Source of the DNA: Mesorhizobium sp. NBSH29
GTDB lineage: Bacteria > Pseudomonadota > Alphaproteobacteria > Rhizobiales > Rhizobiaceae
Assembly (NCBI RefSeq): GCF_015500055.1
Contig: NZ_CP045492.1
Span: 444,501-508,500 of the forward strand
Direction of reading: 5' to 3'
Length of the DNA stretch: 64,000 nt
In this document: in pieces, positions 52,191 to 60,685 of the stretch
Position numbering within the stretch: position 1 is the first letter of the stretch
Layout: the number at the start of each line of letters is the position of its first letter
Translations under genes and position numbers: made by a program
Notes under the pieces: generated by a model
Databases searched by the model: none
What the model was told of the DNA's origin: nothing
Seen by the model: only the letters and a program-made list of their open reading frames with translations

Positions 52191-52601
52191 ATGTTGGAGG
52201 ACCCTTTGTCAAACCCGCTAAACGGCCTGCATATTCTTGTCCTCGAAGATGAATTTTTGATCGCGATGGATGTCGAGCAGCTTTGCCGTGACAGTGGGGC
52301 GAGGGATGTTACGATTGTCCGTGATCTGGAAGATCTTAGCCGGCTGCCTGAAGCAACGGAAACCTTTGACGCTGCTATCGTCGACCTGATGTTATCCGGA
52401 AATTCCACACTCGAATTTGCCGCTCAGCTAAGGCAAGAGGGCGTGCCCTTTGTTTTCGCTTCCGGATACAGTAACTCTGAAGAGGTGAGCCGCGATTTCC
52501 CCGATGTCGACCTCGTCGGGAAACCTTACGCCGGCGATGACCTGATATCTGCTCTGGTCAGGTCAATCGCTAAATCCAGTATCTTACAATCAAGCGAATG
52601 A
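52191..52601 (+). CDS. Single-domain response regulator, FATGUY-like
   Basis: The protein has 136 residues from ATG 52191 with GGAG 7 bp upstream; ATG 52167 would add eight. It is a lone receiver: VLEDEFL acidic pair, AIVDLMLSG acceptor Asp and VGKPY Lys. The VPFVFASGYS segment is close to the PFxFATGY motif of FATGUY single-domain regulators, which modulate the PhyR general stress response in alphaproteobacteria. The end overlaps ecfG by 12 bp (convergent). Confidence 0.85.
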   Translation: MLEDPLSNPLNGLHILVLEDEFLIAMDVEQLCRDSGARDVTIVRDLEDLSRLPEATETFDAAIVDLMLSGNSTLEFAAQLRQEGVPFVFASGYSNSEEVSRDFPDVDLVGKPYAGDDLISALVRSIAKSSILQSSE

Positions 52602-53138
52602 GGATCCCATAACCTGGGTGGCTATAGCGTCCGGGCCGAAATCTCCTTCGCCTTCGATTTTCAATATCTCCTGAAGCCGCGTTCGTGCCCGGCTAACCCT
52701 GCTCTTGATCGTTCCGACTGCGCAATCGCAGATGTCGGCTGCTTCTTCATAGGAAAATCCGGACGCGCCGATGAGGATGATGGCTTCCCTCTGATCTTCC
52801 GGCAAAAGCTCGAGAGCCGCACGGAAATCCTTGAGGTCAAGTAAACCGTGCTGGCTCGGATGGACGGCCAGGCGCTCGGTCATAATGCCGTCGCTATCTT
52901 GCACTTCGCGTCCCCGCTTGCGCATCTGCGAATAGAACTCGTTACGCAAGATTGTGAATAACCATGCCTTGAGGTTTGTCCCAGGCTGGAAGCTTGACTG
53001 CTTGTCCCACGCCTTCACCAGCGTTTCCTGCACGAGATCGTCTGCCTTGTCGGCGTTTTGCGAGAGCGAAACCGCAAACGCGCGCAAGCTGGGGATCGCA
53101 CCGAGAAGGCCGTCCCGAAAACCGGCTGACACTGCCAT
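52590..53138 (-). CDS. ecfG: RNA polymerase sigma factor EcfG
   Basis: The 182-residue ECF sigma has region 2 (AFAVSLSQNADKADDLVQETLVKAW) and region 4 (LPEDQREAIILIGASGFSYEEAADI) of the EcfG (ECF15) group. It directs RNA polymerase to GGAAC-N16/17-CGTT promoters in the general stress response, and NepR blocks it until PhyR is phosphorylated. It sits 5 bp after nepR on the same strand, and the operon promoter is itself EcfG-type, giving positive feedback. Confidence 0.94.
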   Translation of the reverse strand: MAVSAGFRDGLLGAIPSLRAFAVSLSQNADKADDLVQETLVKAWDKQSSFQPGTNLKAWLFTILRNEFYSQMRKRGREVQDSDGIMTERLAVHPSQHGLLDLKDFRAALELLPEDQREAIILIGASGFSYEEAADICDCAVGTIKSRVSRARTRLQEILKIEGEGDFGPDAIATQVMGSSFA

Positions 53139-53143
53139 TCAGG

Positions 53144-53338
53144 CTAGTCCTTCTTCTGGGATGGTGCAGCGTGCTCGAGCTGGCTTAGCAATTGGGCAAA
53201 ACGGTCGGGGACTTCATCCGAGACCAGTTCATCATAATACTGCTTCAGCTTGCGCCCTATCTCGGAATTGGATCCGAGAGCGTCTGCCCCGGCTTCCCGG
53301 GTTTTTGCGCCAGAAGCGCCTTGCTGGTCTTTGCTCAT
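53144..53338 (-). CDS. nepR: Anti-sigma factor NepR
   Basis: The 64-residue protein from ATG at 53338 has the conserved NepR core IGRKLKQYYDELVSDEVPDRFAQLLSQLE, which binds EcfG. An upstream ATG at 53347 would add three residues. It is co-transcribed with ecfG and divergent from phyR. Confidence 0.92.
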   Translation of the reverse strand: MSKDQQGASGAKTREAGADALGSNSEIGRKLKQYYDELVSDEVPDRFAQLLSQLEHAAPSQKKD

Positions 53339-53438
53339 ACTGTACATTCGTCCTGACGGTCTTTCTGAACCCCAACCATGCCATCTCGAGACTGTTTTAG
53401 GCAAACGTCAGGCTTCCAAGGCTCTGGAATGAGGCAGA

Positions 53439-53463
53439 AACGCACCGGATAGAAATTCGTTCC
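53439..53463 (-). promoter_or_regulatory. EcfG promoter of nepR-ecfG
   Basis: On the minus strand, GGAAC (53463-53459), 16 bp and CGTT (53442-53439) precede nepR by about 100 bp. Confidence 0.82.
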
Positions 53464-53471
53464 ACGCCTCC

Positions 53472-53496
53472 GGAACTTTTTTGCAGTCTGGACGTT
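53472..53496 (+). promoter_or_regulatory. EcfG promoter of phyR
   Basis: GGAAC (53472-53476), 16 bp and CGTT (53493-53496) precede ATG 53556 by 60 bp. It lies back to back with the nepR promoter, only 8 bp apart. Confidence 0.85.
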
Positions 53497-53555
53497 TAAC
53501 GCCGATAGTTCCAAAACTATCATCTTCGACGTCGATTTGAGGGAGACGCCCTACC

Positions 53556-54350
53556 ATGAGTCTATCTGCAAAGATTGCCCCGCATTTGCCTTTCCTGCGC
53601 CGCTATGCGCGCGCTGTTTCAGGCTCCCAGACAAGCGGCGATGCCGTTGTGGCAGCGATGCTTGAGGCAATCATTCAGGATGTATCGATATTTCCCGAGG
53701 CCTCCAGCGAGCGGATTGCACTCTACAGCCTGTTTGCCAAGCTCTTCACATCAGTATCTGTGAAAATCCCACATGAGGCACCGGCCTCGGCCTGGGAGCA
53801 GCGTGCATCAGCCAATCTTTCATCCCTGTCCCCGCTTCCGCGTCAGGCATTCCTGCTGGTCGCCGTTGAGGGTTTCAGCGAAGAGGAAGCTGCGGAAATT
53901 CTCGATGTCAGCGCCGACGATTTCACAGTCCTGCTGCGTCAGGCCAGCAACGACATCTCCCAGCAGGTGGCAACCGACATCCTCATCATCGAGGATGAGC
54001 CACTGATCGCAATGGATATCGAGGAGATGGTGGAGAGCCTCGGTCACAGGGTCGTCGGTACCGCCCGCACCCACGCGGAAGCGACGGAGCTGTTTGAGAA
54101 AACCCGACCAAAGATGGTGTTGGCGGACATTCAGCTTGCCGATGGCAGCTCCGGCATTGATGCTGTCAATGAAATCATCGCCACAACGTCCGTTCCAGTG
54201 ATTTTCATCACCGCGTTCCCTGAACGTTTGCTTACCGGTGAACGCCCGGAGCCGGCCTTCCTTGTCACCAAGCCGTTCAACCCGGACATGGTGAAGGCGC
54301 TAATCAGCCAAGCGCTTTTCTTCGACCGCCAGGCCAAAGCAGCAGCGTAG
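53556..54350 (+). CDS. phyR: General stress response regulator PhyR
   Basis: The 264-residue anti-anti-sigma factor has an N-terminal sigma-like domain (residues 1-130) that mimics EcfG, and a C-terminal receiver with IIEDEPLIAMD, LADIQLADG (acceptor Asp) and VTKPF. When phosphorylated by HWE kinases it binds NepR and releases EcfG. It is divergent from nepR-ecfG, each with an EcfG promoter. Confidence 0.95.
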   Translation: MSLSAKIAPHLPFLRRYARAVSGSQTSGDAVVAAMLEAIIQDVSIFPEASSERIALYSLFAKLFTSVSVKIPHEAPASAWEQRASANLSSLSPLPRQAFLLVAVEGFSEEEAAEILDVSADDFTVLLRQASNDISQQVATDILIIEDEPLIAMDIEEMVESLGHRVVGTARTHAEATELFEKTRPKMVLADIQLADGSSGIDAVNEIIATTSVPVIFITAFPERLLTGERPEPAFLVTKPFNPDMVKALISQALFFDRQAKAAA

Positions 54351-54416
54351 AGCTTATTGGTTAGCACCCAGTCACGAGAGAGCGGCATTACTTCAATGCC
54401 GCTCTCTTCGTTTAGC

Positions 54417-54441
54417 GGAACGATCGCACAAGTCACGCGTT
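54417..54441 (+). promoter_or_regulatory. EcfG promoter of the DUF1328 gene
   Basis: GGAAC (54417-54421), 16 bp and CGTT (54438-54441) precede ATG 54471 by 30 bp. Confidence 0.8.
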
Positions 54442-54470
54442 GTGAAGACAGGAATACAGGAGTTGAAACG

Positions 54471-54638
54471 ATGCTTTACTGGGCTTTGGTCTTTCTCGTC
54501 GTCGCCATTATAGCCGGTGCACTTGGCTTTGGTGGCATTGCCGGTACGTCAGCCGGCATCGCGCAGATTTTGTTTTTCATATTCCTTGCGTTTCTGGTCA
54601 TTTCTTTGCTGGCAGGGCTTTTCCGCCGCGCCCGCTAG
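54471..54638 (+). CDS. DUF1328 small membrane protein
   Basis: The 55-residue protein has two helices with a Gly-rich turn ([18 protein letters not shown]), the DUF1328 (YtjA-like) pattern. AGGAG lies 8 bp before the ATG. Such proteins are common stress-induced genes of unknown role in alphaproteobacteria. Its EcfG promoter and neighbour phyR support that. Confidence 0.88.
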   Translation: MLYWALVFLVVAIIAGALGFGGIAGTSAGIAQILFFIFLAFLVISLLAGLFRRAR

Positions 54639-54805
54639 ATTCAGTCGCCGAACCTGAAAGCCGATCCCCTCAAGCGGTTTTCAGTATCCGCCGGATTGCG
54701 GTCTTCGGATCATGGTCCGGCGGAGCTTGACTCGGGACGGCCTGATGCAGGCGTTTGCCTGTCCGGCCACGCAAATTAAAGAGCGATACGGACGGTAGTG
54801 ATATC

Positions 54806-55792
54806 ATGTCTGCGGTAGGACCGAACAGGGATATGGAGCGCAGTCTGGCGCGGGCGTTGCGCAACACCGGGATTTCGGTCATCTACCAAGATGTCGACCT
54901 GCGCGCCAGCTGGTGCGAAAACGTACCCGGATCATGGTCCCGCGACGACCTCATTGGCAAAACAGACAGCGATTTTTTACCCCTCCCCGAAGCAAATCGG
55001 CTGTCGGATTTTAAAAGAAACACTCTCACTTCCGGTAAGATGGAAAGCGCAGAGATCCGTGTCCCCGACGACGACGGTGTACGCTGGTTCGACGTGTGGG
55101 TGGACGCCGATCGCGGCGAAACGGGCGCCATTGTCGGCGTCGTCACAACGATCGTGGAAACCACCGAGCAGAAGCGCCGGGAACAGACCCTTCGAGCGCT
55201 TCTGCGAGAGCTGTCGCATCGTTCAAAGAATCTCCTCGCGATCATACAGAGCATCGCAACCCAGACGGGGAGGTATTCCGGCACGCTGGACGGGTTTCTC
55301 ACCCGCTTCCGCGGCCGCCTTCAATCGCTGGCATCCTCGCAGGATCTGGTCACTATGTCGAACTGGCGCGGCGCCGACCTGCATGAGCTGGTCATGGGCC
55401 AGGTCGGGCGCTATTGTGCGGACCCTCAGCGCAATATTCGCCTGAGCGGCCTCAATCCATATCTAAACCCCAACGCTGCATTGCATATCGGCCTGGCGCT
55501 TCACGAACTGTCGGTCAATTCCGTCAGCTACGGCGCGCTTGCGCGGTCTGATGGCTGGGTGGAAATCACCACCGAGCTTTCGGAAATGGAAAATACGCCC
55601 GACGCGCTGACACTAACCTGGCACGAACCACTGATAAACGACCTTGAAGAACCCAAGGTCAAGCGCTTTGGCAGCGTGGCATTGGAGCGCGTGGTTCCAG
55701 CTTCGCTCAACGGAAAAGCGCAACTAACGCTTGACGAAGGCCGGTTGGAGTATCGCCTGGTCATTCCCAAGGGAAACTTCGAAATCGAGTAG
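54806..55792 (+). CDS. PAS-domain HWE histidine kinase
   Basis: The protein has about 328 residues from ATG 54806 (ATG 54833 is possible). It is cytosolic, with a PAS domain at about 10-125. The HWE kinase part follows, with acceptor His in LSHRSKNLLAI, the N-box HELSVNSVSYGA and the WxE motif in LTWHEP. HWE kinases of this type phosphorylate PhyR or FATGUY regulators. It is adjacent to phyR and the DUF1328 gene and has its own terminator. Confidence 0.88.
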   Translation: MSAVGPNRDMERSLARALRNTGISVIYQDVDLRASWCENVPGSWSRDDLIGKTDSDFLPLPEANRLSDFKRNTLTSGKMESAEIRVPDDDGVRWFDVWVDADRGETGAIVGVVTTIVETTEQKRREQTLRALLRELSHRSKNLLAIIQSIATQTGRYSGTLDGFLTRFRGRLQSLASSQDLVTMSNWRGADLHELVMGQVGRYCADPQRNIRLSGLNPYLNPNAALHIGLALHELSVNSVSYGALARSDGWVEITTELSEMENTPDALTLTWHEPLINDLEEPKVKRFGSVALERVVPASLNGKAQLTLDEGRLEYRLVIPKGNFEIE

Positions 55793-55830
55793 CGCCGACG
55801 TTGCGTCGGATACGATAAGGCAAGAAAAAA

Positions 55831-55859
55831 GCCGACCTCGGGGGGGCGAGGTCGGCTTT
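55831..55859 (+). terminator. Terminator after the PAS kinase
   Basis: GCCGACCTCG and CGAGGTCGGC (55831-55856) form a 10-bp stem around six G bases and end in TTT. Confidence 0.9.
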
Positions 55860-56011
55860 CGTGCAGATGCCGAATGTTGAGGGGGACAATTCTTCGGCGG
55901 GGCAACCATGACCCATAGTGGGTCAGGGCTATGTCATCTCAAACGCACATCTGAAAGAAAAGTTCCGCTTCTCGCTAAACTAGTTTCGATTCTTGCATTT
56001 ATGCGCACTTC

Positions 56012-56037
56012 GGAACCAGATTGCGGGTTGGACCGTT
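56012..56037 (+). promoter_or_regulatory. EcfG promoter with 17-bp spacer
   Basis: GGAAC (56012-56016), 17 bp and CGTT (56034-56037) precede ATG 56061 by 24 bp. Confidence 0.65.
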
Positions 56038-56060
56038 TCCATGGCGAAAGGAACTCGGCC

Positions 56061-56375
56061 ATGGAACACATCGCAGCATTGCTTCTTATAATTGGATGCT
56101 CGAATGATCTTGGGGAATGCAAGGAGTTGCCGGCCCCAGCACCGATCTTCGAGACTGCGGGGGAATGTATGGAGGCCTTGCCTGAGGGAATTGCGACCTA
56201 CGCCGGTCGTCATCCGCGCGTCATCGCACGCTGCATTGATGTCGATCCCGCGATGGAGGAGGAATATGCCGAGTTGACATGGGATGTGACCAAGGAGGGC
56301 GTGTTGATCGCCAACCTGGAAACTCCAGTCTTGGTTGCGTCAAATGCTGAGAGCACGCAGCCTGTCAGCCGGTAG
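56061..56375 (+). CDS. Conserved hypothetical protein, probably exported
   Basis: The 104-residue protein from ATG 56061 (AAAGGA 8 bp before) starts with a hydrophobic stretch EHIAALLLIIGCS that may be a signal or lipoprotein-like leader. It has five or six Cys including CKELPAP, ECMEAL and ARCIDVD, spaced like a small disulfide-bonded periplasmic protein. Longer upstream starts are unlikely because the EcfG promoter lies within them. No function is known. Confidence 0.72.
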   Translation: MEHIAALLLIIGCSNDLGECKELPAPAPIFETAGECMEALPEGIATYAGRHPRVIARCIDVDPAMEEEYAELTWDVTKEGVLIANLETPVLVASNAESTQPVSR

Positions 56376-56456
56376 CAGTAATTTGCTTGTTGAAGCAGAT
56401 GCCTTGCGCCATGATATGACGGCAGGGACAACCACACCACCCAAGGAGAGTAGACC

Positions 56457-56711
56457 ATGAGGAATATGATTTTTGCGCTCGCTGCGACGCTTGCAGTTGC
56501 GGGTTGCACGACTGCTGAAAAGACCGCCGTAGGTGGTGCCGCTGTTGGCGCTGCCATTGGTGGTATTGCGACGGGTAATCTTGAAGGCGCTGCAGTTGGC
56601 GCTGCAGTAGGCGGCGTAGGCGGTTATCTTCTCGGCCGCGCTGCTGATCGTCCCGGCTACTGCCGTTACCGCGACCGCTACAATGGTCGTGTCTACGTGG
56701 AACGCTGCTAG
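56457..56711 (+). CDS. Glycine-zipper (YMGG-like) lipoprotein
   Basis: The 84-residue protein has a lipobox VAGC near residue 18 and glycine-zipper repeats (GGAAVGAAIGGIATGNLEGAAVGAAVGG) followed by a Tyr/Arg/Cys-rich end (GYCRYRDRYNGRVYVERC). It is a typical small outer-membrane-type lipoprotein with AAGGAG 9 bp upstream. It has no EcfG promoter. Confidence 0.85.
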   Translation: MRNMIFALAATLAVAGCTTAEKTAVGGAAVGAAIGGIATGNLEGAAVGAAVGGVGGYLLGRAADRPGYCRYRDRYNGRVYVERC

Positions 56712-56741
56712 TCTGGACGCCTGAGATCAGGCTGCTCTCTG

Positions 56742-56772
56742 ACACCTTCGGGGTATCACACCCCGGAGGTGT
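56742..56772. terminator. Bidirectional hairpin between the glycine-zipper gene and the CHASE kinase
   Basis: ACACCT-T-CGGGGT-ATCAC-ACCCCG-G-AGGTGT forms a long interrupted stem between two convergent genes. No T run follows. Confidence 0.6.
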
Positions 56773-58437
56773 CTAACTCTTCCGGTGGGCAGCCTCGTGG
56801 CTGTCGACCGGGATCTTGATGGTGACCTTTAATCCACCATTGCCATAGTGGCGTTCGATCTCGCCGCCAAGTTCGCGGCAAATGCTCATATCTATGAGCT
56901 TGGTTCCAAATCCCACCTTGTTCGGCTTGGCGACCTTGGTTCCGCGCTCTGACCAGGTTAGCTTAAGCGTTCTGGGATCGCCTGACACCAGCCATTTCAC
57001 CTCAAGCGCTGCTGCACCCTTGCCGGCCTTGCCGTATTTCATGGCATTGGTGGCCAGCTCGTGAATCGTCAGGCCGAGAGCTTGCGTGGTCGCTTCATCA
57101 AGCGCCACTGCCGGACCGCTCAGCAATCCCGGCTTCAGATCTTGTCCGAATACCTGCTCGAGTTCAGTCTTCAAGAGCGCCTCAAGATCAGCTTTCTGCC
57201 ACAACGACCGAGTCAACATATCCTGGGAGGCAGCCATTGCCTGTACGCGGGCGGAGAAGGATTTGGAGAAGTCGTCGATATTTTTCGAGTGCGTGGCGGT
57301 ATGGCGCGCCATTGCGAGCACGCGTGTCAGCGAATTCTTGATCCGGTGCTTCATCTCCTGAAGCATGAGATCGCGCTCAGAAAGACTTTTTTCGGTAGCA
57401 CTCTGCAGTGTCTCGATAGCTTCGTATGCCCGCCCCTGCCAGTGGGCAATCATAGCGATGGCAATCGCCAGAAATAATCCGAAAAGCCCCAGAGATAACG
57501 GGATCAGCGGCGAGGAGGGTGCCGCAAACCCATTGGTCGGCCTCATCAACACTGTCCATGTCTGGTCCGCGACCTCGAGGTGCCGCGTCACCAGATGGCT
57601 GGATTCGAAGCCCTTTGCCGGGATTGCCTGCGATCTGAACAGCAGGTGCCCATCGGCCGGCTCCCCGTCATAGACCTCAACATTGACGGGAAGCAGCGGA
57701 GTTTGTCCGAGTGCGGCACCAAAAAGCTCATTGGCACGGAACACGGCATAAAGCAGGCCGGCTGGCGCGGTCTCGATGGCAGCAGTTTCGGCCGCGCCGG
57801 GGTCGATGCGCAGGAACACCAGAAAGCCTGGATAGACCGGCCCGCCTGTGGTTTTACCGAGTTCAACGATCCCAGTTGCATGGGCGCCTGGAGTTTTCAT
57901 CGCTGCCTCAATCGCCGGTTTTCGGCTGGCATCGCTGAACATGTCGTATCCCAGCGTCGCTGTCGCAACGTCTGTAGTCGGCTCGAAAGCAGTAAGGGGT
58001 GCCAGCCATTCAGCCTCGCTCGACGGCCAGATCTTGCGCAAGAACCCATAGTTTTGACGAATTTCATCGACCGCCACGGCTTCCGTGCCAGGCGGGAGCG
58101 GCCGCACGATACCTATGCCGCGCATGCCGGTATAGGTGCTATCGAAATCGAGGCCGTTCACGAAAGTACGGAATTCGTCGTAGCTTGGCGCGCCGATCCT
58201 TGCCTTCATGAAGGCATGCGTCGCCCGCAGCAGCGAAAGATGAAGACCGATACGCCCGTCAATGCGCGCCAACGCGTCATCGGCGGCGGCCTCGAACTTG
58301 ATACGCCCTGCTTCCTGGCTGGCAAAATAGGCATAACCGGCCATCACCATGCTAGCCAGCGCAACAGAAAGAAAGACGATGATCGGAAACAGCTTTTTCA
58401 ATGCAACAGGCTCAGGCTGACAACCAGCCACAGCCAT
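56773..58437 (-). CDS. CHASE-domain HWE/HisKA_2 histidine kinase
   Basis: The 554-residue membrane kinase has a helix near residues 15-36, a periplasmic CHASE sensor domain (about 45-310, with RGIGIVRPLPPG) and a second helix near 325-345. The cytosolic kinase part has EMKHRIKNSL (acceptor His), IHELATNAMKYG and TWSERG. CHASE-HWE kinases feed the PhyR pathway in several alphaproteobacteria. Its position supports that here. Confidence 0.88.
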   Translation of the reverse strand: MAVAGCQPEPVALKKLFPIIVFLSVALASMVMAGYAYFASQEAGRIKFEAAADDALARIDGRIGLHLSLLRATHAFMKARIGAPSYDEFRTFVNGLDFDSTYTGMRGIGIVRPLPPGTEAVAVDEIRQNYGFLRKIWPSSEAEWLAPLTAFEPTTDVATATLGYDMFSDASRKPAIEAAMKTPGAHATGIVELGKTTGGPVYPGFLVFLRIDPGAAETAAIETAPAGLLYAVFRANELFGAALGQTPLLPVNVEVYDGEPADGHLLFRSQAIPAKGFESSHLVTRHLEVADQTWTVLMRPTNGFAAPSSPLIPLSLGLFGLFLAIAIAMIAHWQGRAYEAIETLQSATEKSLSERDLMLQEMKHRIKNSLTRVLAMARHTATHSKNIDDFSKSFSARVQAMAASQDMLTRSLWQKADLEALLKTELEQVFGQDLKPGLLSGPAVALDEATTQALGLTIHELATNAMKYGKAGKGAAALEVKWLVSGDPRTLKLTWSERGTKVAKPNKVGFGTKLIDMSICRELGGEIERHYGNGGLKVTIKIPVDSHEAAHRKS

Positions 58438-58482
58438 TTTAGCGATTGCTATCCAACTTAGGCAAGGAGTTGGTCGTATGTG

Positions 58483-59259
58483 TCAATGCGCCACAGCTCC
58501 GGGCCCCGGCGTTGCACCCGGGGGACATTTGCCGAGAATGATCATGCCCAGCACCTCGTCCTTGGTGACATCGTTGGTCCGTGCGGTGCCGACGACCTGA
58601 CCGTTCTTCATGACACAAACCCGGTCGGCAAGATCAAAGACATCATGGATGTCGTGGCTGATCAGAAAGATGCCGATCCCGTCAGATTTCAGCTGCTTGA
58701 CCAGTTCGCCAACCTGCGCGGTTTCCTGCGGTCCAAGCGCTGCGGTCGGCTCGTCCATGATCAGGATGCGCGCATTGAACAGGATAGCACGCGCAATCGC
58801 TACCGACTGCCGCTGGCCGCCCGACAGCTTGATCACGGGCTCCTTGAAGCGCTGGAAGCGCGGATTGAGACGCCCCATCACCTTGCGCGCCTCAGCCTCC
58901 ATGCCAACATCGTCCAGCGTACCCCAGGCGGTACGCAACTCGCGACCGAGGAAGAGATTGGCGGCGGCATCGACATTGTCGGCCAGCGCAAGCGTCTGGT
59001 AGATCGTCTCGATCCCGAATTTTTTGGCATCCCGCGGGTTGGCGATGGCGACTTCAGCCCCATTGACGAAGATTGCGCCGGCATCGCGTCGGTAGGCACC
59101 TGAGAGCGCCTTGATCAACGTCGATTTGCCGGCACCATTATGTCCCAACAACGCCATCACCTCGCCCGGATACAGATCAACGGATGCATCATCAACCGCC
59201 CGAATGCCGCCAAAGGCGATCGATATGTTCTTCATTTCAACCAGTGGGGTGGCTGCCAT
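58483..59259 (-). CDS. xylG: Xylose-type sugar ABC transporter ATP-binding protein
   Basis: The 258-residue single ABC domain has Walker [10 protein letters not shown], signature [14 protein letters not shown] and Walker [14 protein letters not shown]. coli XylG is a double-length protein, whereas rhizobial ones, like this, have one domain and act as dimers. It follows the permease gene by 12 bp. The C-terminus is Pro/Gly-rich. Confidence 0.88.
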   Translation of the reverse strand: MAATPLVEMKNISIAFGGIRAVDDASVDLYPGEVMALLGHNGAGKSTLIKALSGAYRRDAGAIFVNGAEVAIANPRDAKKFGIETIYQTLALADNVDAAANLFLGRELRTAWGTLDDVGMEAEARKVMGRLNPRFQRFKEPVIKLSGGQRQSVAIARAILFNARILIMDEPTAALGPQETAQVGELVKQLKSDGIGIFLISHDIHDVFDLADRVCVMKNGQVVGTARTNDVTKDEVLGMIILGKCPPGATPGPGAVAH

Positions 59260-59271
59260 GTGTGTGCCTCT

Positions 59272-60594
59272 CTACTGGAAATGTCTGCGGTAAAGCGTGT
59301 CGAGCCAAACGGCGACGACAAGCACCAGTCCGACAACGATGTTTTGAAGCGGCGTATCGACGCCTAAAAGCACCATGCCAGACTGAAGTGATTGCATCAG
59401 TACCGCACCAAGCATCGCGCCCACCACGGTGCCGGCGCCGCCGGCAAGCGAGGTGCCTCCGATCACTGCAGCTGCAATGACCAGAAGTTCGTCGAGCGTG
59501 CCTTGCGAATTGGTGGCGGCATTCAGCCGTGCTGTCGAGATCGCCGCGCCGAACGCCGCAAGCAGGCCCATCAGCATGAAGATTTTCATCGTCACCCAGC
59601 GGGTGTTGATGCCGGCAAGTTCTGCCGCCTCTGGATTTCCACCGATGGCATAGACATAGCGACCGAACCGAGTGCGGTTGGCGATAAACGTCATGATGAT
59701 GCCGGCCGCTAGCGCCATCAGAACCGGCACGGCGATGCCATGCGCGATATAGAGCCCGCCTTCCGGCAACGTGATGTTGTTGTCTTCGGCGTAGCGGCGA
59801 ACGATCCCGATCGGCCACGGGTAGGAATTGGCAACCCAGACCGCACCCATCACCAGCCCGCAGCCGACGGTGGCGAGGAACGCTTCCGCCCACAAAGGCC
59901 GCAGCGGGAAGGAAAAGCGCAACCGCTGACGGCGGCCATTGGCCAGCATGACAAGAAGTGCTGCGCAGGCAACAAGCCCGGCAACCCAACTGGCGGTGGC
60001 ACCGATAGCCCCTTCCGGCCCGCCGCCCATCAGGCGGAATGTCGGGTCCATCGGCGCAACGGTACGTCCGCTGGTGACCCACCAGGCCCCGCCGCGCCAG
60101 ACCAGCAGTCCGCCAAGCGTAACGATAAACGCCGGTATCTTGAGATAGGCGATGAGATAGCCCTGAAAAGCGCCAATGAGAACACCTACGGCCAGCCCTG
60201 CAACCAATCCGATGACCCAGATCATCGGATCGCCAAGCGTCATGCCGAACATACGCGGCAACAGTTCCGCCTGGGTGACACCCATGATCATGCCGCAAAA
60301 GCCGAGCAGCGAACCGACCGAAAGATCGATGTTGCGCGTCACAATGACCAGCACCATCCCGGTGGCCATGACGGCAATCGAGGAGGACTGCACCGAAAGA
60401 TTCCACAGGTTGCGTGGTGTCAGAAACAGGCCACCGGAGAAAAAGTCGAAGCCAACCCACACCAAGAGCAGCGCCGCAACCATGCCCAGCATGCGCGTAT
60501 CGATCTCGGTGGCGCGCAGGAACCGCGCGACCGGCCCAAGCTCGGTGGCACGCGGGCGGTCAGGCGTCACGCTTGTAGTGCTCACTTCGGACAT
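59272..60594 (-). CDS. xylH: Xylose-type sugar ABC transporter permease
   Basis: The 440-residue protein from ATG at 60594 (GGGAG 6 bp upstream) has about ten to twelve helices and the BPD_transp_2 segments IDLSVGSLLGFCGM and NPEAAELAGINT of ribose/xylose permeases. A hairpin lies between its gene and the upstream xylF, which would lower expression of xylH relative to xylF. The 440-residue length is typical of rhizobial XylH. Confidence 0.9.
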   Translation of the reverse strand: MSEVSTTSVTPDRPRATELGPVARFLRATEIDTRMLGMVAALLLVWVGFDFFSGGLFLTPRNLWNLSVQSSSIAVMATGMVLVIVTRNIDLSVGSLLGFCGMIMGVTQAELLPRMFGMTLGDPMIWVIGLVAGLAVGVLIGAFQGYLIAYLKIPAFIVTLGGLLVWRGGAWWVTSGRTVAPMDPTFRLMGGGPEGAIGATASWVAGLVACAALLVMLANGRRQRLRFSFPLRPLWAEAFLATVGCGLVMGAVWVANSYPWPIGIVRRYAEDNNITLPEGGLYIAHGIAVPVLMALAAGIIMTFIANRTRFGRYVYAIGGNPEAAELAGINTRWVTMKIFMLMGLLAAFGAAISTARLNAATNSQGTLDELLVIAAAVIGGTSLAGGAGTVVGAMLGAVLMQSLQSGMVLLGVDTPLQNIVVGLVLVVAVWLDTLYRRHFQ

Positions 60595-60642
60595 CAGTGT
60601 CTCCCGCCGGGACCGCAACGGGCCGGGCCGTGATCATAACAA

Positions 60643-60673
60643 AACGCCGCGGGAACGTCTCTCCCGCGGCGTT
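60643..60673 (-). terminator. Intercistronic hairpin between xylF and xylH
   Basis: AACGCCGCGGGA (60643-60654), a 7-base loop and TCCCGCGGCGTT (60662-60673) form a strong 12-bp stem, with AAAA/TTT edges. It could partly terminate or stabilise the xylF message. Confidence 0.75.
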
Positions 60674-60685
60674 TGACATGTCTGG

